Shown here in pieces: positions 14,792 to 23,977 of a stretch of DNA of 36,346 nucleotides. The stretch lies in the NCBI GenBank assembly GCA_031253985.1, contig JAIRVH010000032.1, forward strand, positions 1 to 36,346, given 5' to 3'. Under the pieces are notes generated by a model, which was not told the origin of the DNA, ran no database searches, and worked only from the letters and a program-made list of their open reading frames with translations. Made by a program: the position numbers and the translations under genes. The DNA is from Sphingobacterium sp. (GTDB lineage Bacteria; Bacteroidota; Bacteroidia; Sphingobacteriales; Sphingobacteriaceae). Numbering within the stretch: position 1 is the first letter of the stretch; the number at the start of each line of letters is the position of its first letter.

Positions 14792-17500
14792 ATGGAAATT
14801 AAAATGAAAAACAAAATAAAGAATCCATTGCACAGCATGATCAGTTCCAATGGAATGAATATAGGGACGATGACCAAATTGCAGGGAGTATCCAGCCAGG
14901 ATGAGAAGCTGGCCTGCGCTATGTTAGAGACGAGCCGAGAAGGGATTACGGATGAGATGGCTGTTGACAGGCAGCAGCAGTTCGGTCTAAATGAAGTGAA
15001 GCATCAGAAAGCACCCAAATGGTATGTTCAGCTATTGAAATCCTTTGCCAATCCATTTATATATATCCTCTTATTGATCGCGGTTGTCTCCTTTATCATC
15101 GATGTGGGGCTAGCGGAAGCTGGAGATCGGGATTATAAAACAGTAGTCGTCGTCTCCATGATGATTTTGGTCAGTGCGCTGCTTCGTTTTGTTCAGGAGT
15201 ACAGGAGTAATGCTGCTGCAGAAAAGTTAAAAAGTATGGTCAAAACTACGGCGACGGTACTGCGGAAATTTAAAGGGAAACGGGAGATTCCCATCGTTGA
15301 TCTAGTTCCCGGCGACATCGTCTACCTTTCGGCAGGTGACATGATCCCTGCAGATTGCCGTATCATTCAAAGTAAGGATCTTTTTGTAAGCGAAAGCATG
15401 CTGACAGGTGAGGCACTTCCAGTAGAGAAAAATTATCTGCCAATCCGCGAAGCCGCTGATAAATCACCTATTGAACTTTGTAATATTTGTTTTATGGGAA
15501 CAAATGTGGTTAGCGGCTCGGCAATGGCCGTCATTGTGACAACAGGCAGCTATACCTATTTCGGAAGCATCAGTAAATCGATTACCGGAGAGCGCCCCGA
15601 AACGAGTTTTGACAAGGGGATAAACAAGGTGAGTTTTTTGCTGATCCGTTTTATGCTGGTTATGGTTCCGCTGATCTTCTTAATCAATGGGCTGATGAAA
15701 GGTAACTGGACGGAAGCGCTTCTTTTTGCCATCGCTGTCGCTGTGGGGCTGACGCCCGAAATGCTGCCTATGATTGTAACGGCCAATCTGGCAAAGGGCG
15801 CTGTAAACATGAGCAAGCGTAAAGTCATTGTCAAACGGTTAAATTCCATCCAGAATATAGGTGCTATGGATATTCTGTGCACGGATAAAACAGGAACCTT
15901 GACATTGGATAAGATCGTTATGGAAAAACACCTGAATGTCTATGGGATGGAAGATGATGAAGTGCTCAAATGGGCTTATCTCAATAGTTTTCACCAAACT
16001 GGTCTGAAGAATTTGATGGATAAGGCGGTGCTTGAACATGTCGAATTGCACGATTATCTAAAAGTGGAAGATCAGTATTTAAAAATTGACGAGATTCCGT
16101 TTGATTTTCAGCGCCGACGGATGTCTGTGGTTCTCAAACAGCGTAATGGTAAGCATCTGCTGATCTGTAAGGGAGCGGTAGAGGAAATGCTCGAGCTTTG
16201 TACACATGCTTTTGATCCGGGAGATGACCGTAGCCTGCACGTTGAAAACGACCGTACTGTACCGATCGATGATACGATGCGCAAAATCGTATTGAAAACA
16301 TCAAAAAAGATGAACGAGGAAGGGCTCCGTGTTTTATTGGTTGCCATCCGTGAATTTGAAGGTACCCATCCCCTGAATTATGCTGTCGCAGACGAAGAGA
16401 AGTTGACGCTGACGGGTTTCATCGGTTTTTTGGATCCGGCCAAACCGTCTGCACAACCAGCAATTGAATCCTTGCAAAAATTGGGGATTGCGATTAAAGT
16501 ACTGACTGGCGATAATGAGATTATTACACGTAAAATCTGCATGGATGTCGGTATTCCGGTGGAACGGATTGTTAATGGGAGCGATTTGGATAAAATCACG
16601 GAGGCTGAACTGAATCAATGTGTTGATAACGTATCGGTATTTGCAAAACTGAGCCCGCTCCAAAAGGTTCGTGTCGTCAAAGCATTAAGGGATAAAGGTC
16701 ATACGGTCGGATTTATGGGAGATGGTATCAATGATGCGGCAGCGCTCAAAGAAGCGGATGTCGGTATCAGTGTGGATACGGCTGTTGACATTACCAAAGA
16801 AAGTGCTGATATCATTCTGCTGGAAAAAGATCTTATGGTATTACGAAAGGGGGTGATTTATGGCCGTCGGACTTTCGGAAATATCATTAAATATATCAAG
16901 ATGACGGCAAGCAGTAATTTCGGCAATATGTTCAGCATGCTTGGGGCAAGTGCATTTCTTCCGTTTTTACCGATGTTGCCTGTACACCTGCTTATTCAGA
17001 ATCTGCTTTACGATATATCACAGGTATCTATTCCCTGGGACAGCATGGACGAGGAGTTTATTGTGGAGCCAAAGAAATGGGATGCCGGAAGTGTCTCTAA
17101 GTTTATGTTGTTTATTGGTCCGATAAGTTCAATATTTGATTTTGCAACTTTTGCTGTATTGTTTTTCATTTTCAAGGCAAATACAGCAGCAGATCAGACG
17201 CTCTTCCAGACAGGTTGGTTTGTAGAAGGACTGCTCTCGCAAACATTGATCATCCATATGATAAGAACCAAGAAAATACCATTTGTTCAAAGCTGGGCCG
17301 CGGCTCCGGTTGTTGCACTGACGAGTTTAATTATGCTTATTGGTATCGTCTTGCCCTTCACGCCTTTTGCTGCAGCACTAAAAATGGAAGCGTTGCCCTT
17401 AACCTACTTTCCATGGCTTGCGGGGATTCTTATCTGCTATTGTCTGCTTACACAATGGATCAAGAATTGGTTTATTCAACGGTTTCATACTTGGTTATAG
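14792..17500 (+). CDS. mgtA: Magnesium-translocating P-type ATPase
   Basis: 902 aa, full length for the P3B (MgtA/MgtB) class. Visible landmarks are the actuator TGEALPVEK, VGLTPEMLPMIV in the fourth membrane helix, the phosphorylation motif DKTGTLT with D365, the nucleotide-binding KGAVEEML, LTGDNE, and the hinge MGDGINDAAALKEADVGISV. Ten membrane segments are expected. It imports Mg2+ across the inner membrane. It forms an operon with mgtC in the same order as the enterobacterial mgtCB locus. The start may be ATG 14792 or ATG 14804. Confidence 0.95.
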   Translation: MEIKMKNKIKNPLHSMISSNGMNIGTMTKLQGVSSQDEKLACAMLETSREGITDEMAVDRQQQFGLNEVKHQKAPKWYVQLLKSFANPFIYILLLIAVVSFIIDVGLAEAGDRDYKTVVVVSMMILVSALLRFVQEYRSNAAAEKLKSMVKTTATVLRKFKGKREIPIVDLVPGDIVYLSAGDMIPADCRIIQSKDLFVSESMLTGEALPVEKNYLPIREAADKSPIELCNICFMGTNVVSGSAMAVIVTTGSYTYFGSISKSITGERPETSFDKGINKVSFLLIRFMLVMVPLIFLINGLMKGNWTEALLFAIAVAVGLTPEMLPMIVTANLAKGAVNMSKRKVIVKRLNSIQNIGAMDILCTDKTGTLTLDKIVMEKHLNVYGMEDDEVLKWAYLNSFHQTGLKNLMDKAVLEHVELHDYLKVEDQYLKIDEIPFDFQRRRMSVVLKQRNGKHLLICKGAVEEMLELCTHAFDPGDDRSLHVENDRTVPIDDTMRKIVLKTSKKMNEEGLRVLLVAIREFEGTHPLNYAVADEEKLTLTGFIGFLDPAKPSAQPAIESLQKLGIAIKVLTGDNEIITRKICMDVGIPVERIVNGSDLDKITEAELNQCVDNVSVFAKLSPLQKVRVVKALRDKGHTVGFMGDGINDAAALKEADVGISVDTAVDITKESADIILLEKDLMVLRKGVIYGRRTFGNIIKYIKMTASSNFGNMFSMLGASAFLPFLPMLPVHLLIQNLLYDISQVSIPWDSMDEEFIVEPKKWDAGSVSKFMLFIGPISSIFDFATFAVLFFIFKANTAADQTLFQTGWFVEGLLSQTLIIHMIRTKKIPFVQSWAAAPVVALTSLIMLIGIVLPFTPFAAALKMEALPLTYFPWLAGILICYCLLTQWIKNWFIQRFHTWL

Positions 17501-17568
17501 TTTTAAATTATTGGAGTAAAATGCTGAAATTCATCAACAATAATGTTAATTTTAGGCAAATTACTCCA

Positions 17569-19323
17569 ATGAAACTTATAACATATACACTTACTATCGT
17601 TGGATTGGGCATCATGGCCTCCTGTGGATCGGGGTCTCATGGCAAACAATCTGCTGCAGATACCGTTGTCAATGAAAAGTTTAAATCTTACGAAGACAGC
17701 TTTATCCAGCAGCTTTGGAAGGAAAATCCGGAATGGGCCACACAGGTGGGTTTCCATCAGTATGATTCCTTATTGACAATACCGGATGCGAATGCGAGAA
17801 AACTACGTCTTGAATTCTCCAAAAGACATTTGGATAGCCTTAAAAGCTTTGATTTAAATACGTTGAACCTCTCGCAGCAGACAGATTACCATCTGATTCA
17901 AAACTATCTTGAATCCAATATTTGGTCTATTGAGCAAGAGCGTGCTTATGAATGGAATCCTTCTTCGTACAATGTTGGGGGGACGATCGCTTTTATGCTT
18001 GCAGAAAACTACGCCCCATTATCGAATCGGCTTAAAGCTATTTATCAACGTTTGACGAAGATTCCGGCTTATTACGAAGCGGCAAAAGGACAGATTAAAA
18101 ACCCGGCTTTGGTATTGACAGACTTGGCAATCCAACAGAATTTGGGCGGTTTGTCTGTTTTCGAAATTGACTTACGTGATTCATTGAAAAAATCTGATCT
18201 GCCTTTGGCTGAAAAAGAGGCTATACAAAAAGCTTCGCAACAAGCTGTTGCAGCGATCAATGGTTATGTTCAATTTTTGAAAGCAACACCTAATCCTTCT
18301 CCGCGTAGCTTTAGATTGGGAAAGGAACTTTACGACAAGAAATTTGATTTCGATATCCAGTCTGGGTCGACGGCCGAACAGATTTATCAGGCTGCTCTTG
18401 AAAGAAAAAGCTATTTGCATGGTGAAATGTATAAAATCAGCAAAGAGCTTTGGCCAAAATATTTTGGAAAATCGGCCCTGCCGGCAGATAGTTTGGTCGT
18501 CGTTCGAAAAATGATTGATACCCTGTCGGTTAATCATGTAAAAGCTGAAGAGTTTCAATCTGCTATCGAAGCGCAGATACCCAAGCTGGTCGCTTTTGTG
18601 AAACAAAAAGATTTATTATATATAGACGATAGCAAACCGCTCGTTGTGCGTAAAGAACCGGCCTATATGGCTGGTGTTGCCGGTGCTTCAATCAGTGCAC
18701 CTGGGCCTTATGATAAAGGCGGGAACACTTATTACAATGTGGGTAGTCTGAGTGGCTGGACCAAAGAGGCTACAGAGAGTTATTTGAGAGAGTATAACCA
18801 TTACATTTTGCAGATACTTAATATTCACGAAGCTATTCCGGGGCATTATACGCAATTGGTCTATGCAAACCAGTCCCCGAGCCTGATCAAGAGTATTTTA
18901 GGCAACGGTGCAATGATTGAAGGCTGGGCTGTGTATACAGAACAGATGATGCTCGAAAACGGTTATGGTGACAATGCGCCTGAAATGTGGTTGATGTGGT
19001 ATAAATGGCATCTGCGTACAGTTTGCAATGCCATACTCGATTATAGCGTGCACGTGAAAGACATGAGTGAGAAAGATGCAATGCATCTGCTGGTTGATGA
19101 AGCTTTTCAACAACAGGCAGAAGCAGCCGGTAAGTGGAAACGTGTGTCAGTTAGCAGTGTGCAGCTGACGTCTTACTTTACCGGGTATAAAGAAATCTAT
19201 GATCTTAGGGAGGCTGTTAAGCAGAAAGAAGGTAAGCAGTTTAATTTGAAAGCATTCAATGAGAAATTCCTGAGTTTTGGTAATTCACCTGTGAAATATA
19301 TCCGGGAGATGATGTTAAAATAA
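17569..19323 (+). CDS. DUF885 family lipoprotein, predicted metallohydrolase
   Basis: 584 aa when started at ATG 17569 (MKLITYTLTIVGLGIMASC), which gives a lipobox with the cysteine near residue 19. The frame is open further upstream, into mgtA, but that part is a shadow. The DUF885 core shows HEAIPGH (H420, E421, H426) in NIHEAIPGHYTQLVY, then MIEGWAVYTEQMMLENGYG, a gluzincin-like zinc site resembling M32/M3 peptidases. A cell-envelope peptidase is likely, but the substrate is unknown. It starts 68 bp after mgtA, with a hairpin terminator 21 bp past its stop. Confidence 0.88.
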   Translation: MKLITYTLTIVGLGIMASCGSGSHGKQSAADTVVNEKFKSYEDSFIQQLWKENPEWATQVGFHQYDSLLTIPDANARKLRLEFSKRHLDSLKSFDLNTLNLSQQTDYHLIQNYLESNIWSIEQERAYEWNPSSYNVGGTIAFMLAENYAPLSNRLKAIYQRLTKIPAYYEAAKGQIKNPALVLTDLAIQQNLGGLSVFEIDLRDSLKKSDLPLAEKEAIQKASQQAVAAINGYVQFLKATPNPSPRSFRLGKELYDKKFDFDIQSGSTAEQIYQAALERKSYLHGEMYKISKELWPKYFGKSALPADSLVVVRKMIDTLSVNHVKAEEFQSAIEAQIPKLVAFVKQKDLLYIDDSKPLVVRKEPAYMAGVAGASISAPGPYDKGGNTYYNVGSLSGWTKEATESYLREYNHYILQILNIHEAIPGHYTQLVYANQSPSLIKSILGNGAMIEGWAVYTEQMMLENGYGDNAPEMWLMWYKWHLRTVCNAILDYSVHVKDMSEKDAMHLLVDEAFQQQAEAAGKWKRVSVSSVQLTSYFTGYKEIYDLREAVKQKEGKQFNLKAFNEKFLSFGNSPVKYIREMMLK

Positions 19324-19344
19324 TACAGCTGATAAATCTAATCA

Positions 19345-19370
19345 TAAAGCCACTCCTGCGAGTGGCTTTA
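19345..19370. terminator. Bidirectional terminator between DUF885 and GlxA-type genes
   Basis: TAAAGCCACTC pairs perfectly with GAGTGGCTTTA (11 bp) around a CTGC loop. It lies in the 61-bp gap between two convergent genes. Confidence 0.85.
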
Positions 19371-19384
19371 CTGTTTACCTAGGG

Positions 19385-20374
19385 TTATTGCTCAATGGCA
19401 ACATCGGCTGCCACCTTGGCAAATTTGTTGCGATAGTCTATTGGCGTAAGACCTGTAATTTTTCGAAAGATATCCCGGAAGGCTTTTGTATCGGTATAGC
19501 CTACATCATACATGACCTCGGAAACGTTTTTTCGGGAGGCTTCGAAGAATTTCTTTGCAGCCTCGATGCGCACACGTTGAAGGTACTCAACCGGAGTGTT
19601 GTTGGTCGCTTCTTTGAATCTTCGTTCAAATGTACGCCGCCCGATATTGACATGATTAGCCAAGTCTTCGACTGTAATTTTCTCCTCATATTTTTTTTCG
19701 ATATAGTCCTGGGCATGCTGGATATCCAGGTCACCATGGTTACGTTGTCCTCTGAATATGGCAAACTGCGATTGATTATCCCGGCTGATATCTAGTGCAA
19801 AATATTTAGCGATGAGCACGGCCGTTTCTCTGTCGGAGTATTTCTCTACTAAATAAAGGATCAGATTCCATAAGCTGCTTGCACCACCACTGCTATAGAT
19901 ATTTTCATGTTCGGTGATAACCGCACCGTCCTCGATTTCAATATTTGGATATTTTTCCTTGAACTCCTCGATATGAGCCCAGTGTGTCGAACATTTTTTT
20001 CCATCCAATAAACCTGTTTCAGCAAGGAGGAAAGCACCTACACATAGACTGGCAAGACTAGCTCCTTTGTGATACAGTTTTCTAAAATATGGGATGGCCT
20101 CTGCATTGTCGTGTATTCCCTTGTCGATGCTTCCAAAAATTGGTGGTATAATGAGCAAGTCGGTTTTTTCTACATCCTGTAATAAACGATTGGTCTTGAT
20201 CGTATACTCGCCGCTATTGGCCGGGACATAGGCGGTTAAGCCTACATATTCAACCTTGAAAATAGGTTGTTTGCCAAAGGCAGACAGAAATTCATTGGCC
20301 GTATGAAAGGTCCTGAATGCAGGTGTAATACCTTCTATCGTGCCGTATTCGGGAACAAAAACAGAGATTTGCAT
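19385..20374 (-). CDS. GlxA-type transcriptional regulator (DJ-1/PfpI domain plus AraC DNA-binding domain)
   Basis: 329 aa. Residues 1-180 form a DJ-1/PfpI-like domain with the elbow cysteine C111 in SLCVGAFLLAETGLLDG. Residues 220-318 carry two AraC helix-turn-helix units (ITVEDLANHVNIGRRTFERRFKEATN and VSEVMYDVGYTDTKAFRDIFRKITGLTPIDY). It is divergent from the DoxX-SRPBCC-VOC-amidinotransferase genes, with 134 bp between start codons, so it probably controls them. The inducer cannot be read from the sequence. Confidence 0.92.
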   Translation of the reverse strand: MQISVFVPEYGTIEGITPAFRTFHTANEFLSAFGKQPIFKVEYVGLTAYVPANSGEYTIKTNRLLQDVEKTDLLIIPPIFGSIDKGIHDNAEAIPYFRKLYHKGASLASLCVGAFLLAETGLLDGKKCSTHWAHIEEFKEKYPNIEIEDGAVITEHENIYSSGGASSLWNLILYLVEKYSDRETAVLIAKYFALDISRDNQSQFAIFRGQRNHGDLDIQHAQDYIEKKYEEKITVEDLANHVNIGRRTFERRFKEATNNTPVEYLQRVRIEAAKKFFEASRKNVSEVMYDVGYTDTKAFRDIFRKITGLTPIDYRNKFAKVAADVAIEQ

Positions 20375-20508
20375 ATTATTATCGGTTTATAAAATAAAGG
20401 TACAAATAGTTTTTGTCGTAATCTACCCCTAAAGTTGTCGTCTTTGCAACAGCTTGTATTTTGTGATCCTTCGCATCTTTGTTATATCATTATAAACAAT
20501 AGAAAAAA

Positions 20509-20931
20509 ATGAAAAAGAACAAAATTGCTTTTTGGATAGCAACGGTATTGATCGTCCTCTGGGAAGGGCTAATGCCACTAGGAACACTTTTATTTGCACC
20601 GCAATATATTAACGCGGGCACAAAACCATTAGGATATCCAGATTATTTTGCATACGCATTAATTATCTGTAAAATCCTGGGAGTTCTCGCCATCGCAGTA
20701 CCACAGGTGCCAGGTAAGTTAAAAGAATGGGCTTATGCGGGATTGACATTCAATTTAATATTTGCTTTTATCAGTCACGCCTGTGTTGATAAAAATGCAG
20801 CATTTATGGTTATGCCAATCTTGGTATTGGGCGTACTCGCTGTTTCTTATTTCTATCAGGGCAGAATTGCACGTTTGAGCAGTAAGGAGCAGGCAGATAC
20901 AGGAGCATATCATCAAACGTCAGTTGTTTAG
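20509..20931 (+). CDS. DoxX-like family membrane protein
   Basis: 140 aa with four hydrophobic segments (FWIATVLIVLWEGLMPLG, YFAYALIICKILGVLAIAVP, EWAYAGLTFNLIFAFISH, VMPILVLGVLAVSYFY) and the short loops typical of DoxX-like proteins (PF13564 type). Members occur beside SRPBCC and AraC genes, as here. The function is not known. It is the first gene after the divergent regulator. Confidence 0.82.
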   Translation: MKKNKIAFWIATVLIVLWEGLMPLGTLLFAPQYINAGTKPLGYPDYFAYALIICKILGVLAIAVPQVPGKLKEWAYAGLTFNLIFAFISHACVDKNAAFMVMPILVLGVLAVSYFYQGRIARLSSKEQADTGAYHQTSVV

Positions 20932-21025
20932 GCAATTGTGGGACCGTATTGGGTTGAAACATTGTTGGATAAGAACGTAAAACAAAAATTAAGCAGTAGT
21001 TATTCACTTATAAAACGATTTAAAT

Positions 21026-21475
21026 ATGAAAACGAATCATGTTTCCTTACATCGAATTATTCAGGCAAGTCCGGAAAAGGTATTCCGTGCTTTTGCGGAT
21101 CCGGTAGCACATGCTAGCTGGCTACCGCCCTATGGTTTTCTGTGTACCGTACAGCAGATGGATTTTAAAGTTGGGGGAAGTTTCAAAATGACCTTTACCA
21201 ATTTTAGTACGGGTAATGGCCACTCTTTCGGTGGTGAATATCTGGAGATTGAGCAAAACAGCTTTATCAAGTATGTGGATCGATTTGATGATCCTAATTT
21301 ACCGGGGGAAATGACCACAACTGTTTCCTTGCGTAAGGTGATCTGTGGAACTGAACTCAAGATTGAACAGGCTGGAATTCCGGAGGTTATTCCAGCTGAG
21401 ATGTGCTACCTCGGCTGGCAGGAATCGTTGGAGAAAATGAAAAAACTTGTAGAGCCCGAAATACCGGATGCATAA
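21026..21475 (+). CDS. SRPBCC (AHSA1/START-like) domain protein
   Basis: 149 aa. The opening HRIIQASPEKVFRAFADPVAHASWLPP and the following FKVGGSFKMTFTNFSTG, GGEYLEIEQNSFIKYVDRFDDPN and CYLGWQESLEKMKKLVEPEIP are hallmark AHSA1-type segments. The fold binds hydrophobic ligands; the role here is unknown. It follows the DoxX gene by 94 bp and precedes the VOC gene by 12 bp. Confidence 0.9.
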   Translation: MKTNHVSLHRIIQASPEKVFRAFADPVAHASWLPPYGFLCTVQQMDFKVGGSFKMTFTNFSTGNGHSFGGEYLEIEQNSFIKYVDRFDDPNLPGEMTTTVSLRKVICGTELKIEQAGIPEVIPAEMCYLGWQESLEKMKKLVEPEIPDA

Positions 21476-21487
21476 TCAATTTATACG

Positions 21488-21889
21488 ATGTTAGTTCAGC
21501 AAATGGAGCGCTTGCAAAGCGGAATTTTCATTACGTTCTCCGGGAATTGTAGAGCGGCACTTAGGTTTTATCAGGCTTGTTTCGGAGGAACTTTGCATTT
21601 CGAGATGTTCGATGAACCTCTGCAAGGATATACCGAAGTGCCCGTCGTAAGTGCCACTCTTATTTCCGAACGTATTGCGATCTACGGTTCTGATCTGGTG
21701 CATAATGAAGGCCGTAAAGTGGGCAACTACCTGTCGGTATTTATGCCCTGTGTGGATATAGCGGAGCGTGAGGAGTTGATGGCAAGACTTACATCCCGGA
21801 AGAATAAAAAGGAGGATTATGCTAACCAACATAAATTTATTGAAGTGACTGATCTGTTTAATGTACGATGGGTTTTAGGAGTTGCTTAA
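21488..21889 (+). CDS. VOC/PhnB-like protein
   Basis: 133 aa. GIFITFSGNCRAALRFYQACFGGTLHFEMF followed by ATLISERIAIYGSDL matches PhnB-type glyoxalase/VOC proteins, and it ends FNVRWVLGVA. Met6 (ATG 21503) could be the real start because family members begin just before the ITF strand. The metal-site residues are not complete by eye, so enzymatic activity is uncertain. It lies 12 bp after the SRPBCC gene. Confidence 0.82.
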   Translation: MLVQQMERLQSGIFITFSGNCRAALRFYQACFGGTLHFEMFDEPLQGYTEVPVVSATLISERIAIYGSDLVHNEGRKVGNYLSVFMPCVDIAEREELMARLTSRKNKKEDYANQHKFIEVTDLFNVRWVLGVA

Positions 21890-21926
21890 TTTGAAAAAAA
21901 TTGGCATATTGAAAAAAACAGCTGTT

Positions 21927-22895
21927 ATGATCTTTGTTGAAAATGAATTTGCGCCATTGAAGAAAGTTATTCTGACGGTTTCGGAATTTGGTTTTCCAGA
22001 ATTGATGAAAGAGGATGACCTCCGGTTTCTATCGTCTACGACCATAGAGGGTGATGCGGCCCATGCCGGAAAAGATTTTGGAGAGGTATACCCCGAATTG
22101 CAAATAGCCTGGGAACAAGAGCGTCATAACTTCGCGTTGGTATTGGAAAAATATGGCGTAGAGGTGTTACGGCCCCGCAACTTAACAGAACGGGAGAAAA
22201 TAGCAGGCGGAGAACATGGTTATTCGAATTTCTTTGTCCGTGACCCATTTTTCACTATTGGAAATACCGTAATTGAGGGATCCATCCGTTTTATGCAGCG
22301 GCGCAATGAAATATGGCCTATCCGGGATTTGCTGGAACGTGAAGTTTATCAAAATGACTGTCTTTATGTAGCTGCACCAAGACCCGCAATGGCGGAGCAG
22401 GAGGAGTTGGCATTATGGCATGGTCCTTTTATAGAAGGAGGGGATATTTTGGTGTATGGTAAGCATATCTTTGTGGGCAACTCTGGACTTGCTTCAAATA
22501 GCCTTGGAATTAAGTGGCTTTTCAAATTATTACAGCCCTATGGCTATCAGGTGGAGGAGGTGAAACTTCACCCCAATATACTCCATTTAGACTGTGCGCT
22601 CGGAATGGTTGGAGAAGGATTGATGATCGTTTGTGAGGAAGCATTTACCCATGGTATCCCTCAAAAATTAAGGAAATGGGATAAAATTGTGGTCAGTTTG
22701 GAAGAAGCAAGTCTGTTGGCAGCCAATGGTCTGCCTATTAATCCGGCTGTCTATGTAACAGACCCCGTTTTTGCCTATATTGGGGATAAACTTTCAATTG
22801 CCGGTATACAGGTTGAATACGTTGATTTCCAGATCAGCCGCAGCTTTGGAGGATCTTTTCGTTGTAGTACGCAACCATTATTGCGAAGCTTTTAA
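21927..22895 (+). CDS. Amidinotransferase/arginine deiminase superfamily protein
   Basis: 322 aa from ATG 21927; the open frame also has a TTG at 21882 that overlaps the VOC gene. Family motifs: FVRDPFFTIGNTVIEG, GPFIEGGDILVYG (acidic substrate-binding residues), HLDCALGMVGEGLMIV (His) and the catalytic cysteine C313 in FGGSFRCSTQPLLRSF near the C-terminus. The fold acts on arginine-like guanidino groups (deiminase, dimethylargininase or amidinotransferase). I cannot tell which reaction. It ends the putative regulon driven by the GlxA-type regulator. Confidence 0.88.
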   Translation: MIFVENEFAPLKKVILTVSEFGFPELMKEDDLRFLSSTTIEGDAAHAGKDFGEVYPELQIAWEQERHNFALVLEKYGVEVLRPRNLTEREKIAGGEHGYSNFFVRDPFFTIGNTVIEGSIRFMQRRNEIWPIRDLLEREVYQNDCLYVAAPRPAMAEQEELALWHGPFIEGGDILVYGKHIFVGNSGLASNSLGIKWLFKLLQPYGYQVEEVKLHPNILHLDCALGMVGEGLMIVCEEAFTHGIPQKLRKWDKIVVSLEEASLLAANGLPINPAVYVTDPVFAYIGDKLSIAGIQVEYVDFQISRSFGGSFRCSTQPLLRSF

Positions 22896-23092
22896 TCTGC
22901 TTCATAATTCTTTTTGATCCGCTTTAAAGTTTATCTTTCCTTATGCTTGTTCAAAAAGCAAAAATATACTTTTTCATCTGCCTACCTGTCTATTAGACGC
23001 TTTCATTTTAGTTTGTTTTTAACTTTTACTATATTCATGTAACATATCATCGTTTTGGTATACTAACATATTATTAACAGTTAAAATAAATT

Positions 23093-23977
23093 ATGAATTT
23101 ATCAATAGAAACCCTTAGTAAGACCTATTCTAATGGGGTGAAAGCTTTAGACGGTGTAAATTTGGAAATTAAGCCTGGGATGTTTGGTTTATTGGGGCCA
23201 AATGGTGCCGGCAAGTCTTCTTTGATGCGGACGATTGCCACGCTTCAGAAACCTGATAGTGGACGCATTACTTTTGGTGATATTGATGTACTCAAAAATC
23301 AGCTGGATTTGCGGAAAGTTTTAGGTTACTTACCGCAGGAATTTGGTGTTTATCCGAATCTCTCGGCTACGGATCTGCTGCACTATTTTGCAAAACTTAA
23401 AGGGGTTAAATCAAAGGCTGATCGGGATGCCATTATCAATCGGGTTCTTGAGGTGACCAATCTTTGGGACGTGCGCAATAAAAGTGTAAGCGGTTACTCT
23501 GGTGGGATGAAGCAACGTTTTGGTATTGCCCAATTGTTGCTGAACGATCCCAAGTTAATCATTGTTGATGAGCCAACAGCAGGGCTTGACCCGGCTGAAA
23601 GACATCGTTTTCTAAACGTTTTAAGGGAGATAGGTACAGACCATACGGTTATTTTTTCTACCCATATTGTGGATGACGTACGGGAATTATGCCATGAATT
23701 AGCTATTCTCAATGGTGGCAAGATCCTCTTGAGGGGGACACCCGAAGAATCTATTGACCAATTGGAGGGTAAGATCTGGGTACGTATCATCAGCAGAGAC
23801 CAATTGGATGAGTATACTCAAAAGTATAATGTCATTTCAACCAATTACAACCAGGACAACACACTCAATATTCGGGTGTATAGTGATGAGCGCCCTGACG
23901 ATTCATTTGTGAATGCGCAGGGTCAATTGGAGGATGTCTATTTTGTTGCGCTAAAAAATGATCAACGCCATGTTTAA
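23093..23977 (+). CDS. ABC transporter ATP-binding protein
   Basis: 294 aa. Walker A at residues 35-42 (GPNGAGKS), Q-loop YLPQEFGVYPNL, signature YSGGMKQR near 135-142, Walker B LIIVDE (155-160), and a His switch in FSTHIVDD. A C-terminal extension of about 80 residues follows. It is the partner of the permease/M1 fusion, whose start overlaps its last 20 bp, so the two are coupled in one operon. The cargo is unknown. Confidence 0.93.
   Translation: MNLSIETLSKTYSNGVKALDGVNLEIKPGMFGLLGPNGAGKSSLMRTIATLQKPDSGRITFGDIDVLKNQLDLRKVLGYLPQEFGVYPNLSATDLLHYFAKLKGVKSKADRDAIINRVLEVTNLWDVRNKSVSGYSGGMKQRFGIAQLLLNDPKLIIVDEPTAGLDPAERHRFLNVLREIGTDHTVIFSTHIVDDVRELCHELAILNGGKILLRGTPEESIDQLEGKIWVRIISRDQLDEYTQKYNVISTNYNQDNTLNIRVYSDERPDDSFVNAQGQLEDVYFVALKNDQRHV

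Noticed and set aside
17215..17568. Upstream extension of the DUF885 frame
   Set aside because: Most of it overlaps mgtA in another frame; the lipoprotein signal starts at 17569.
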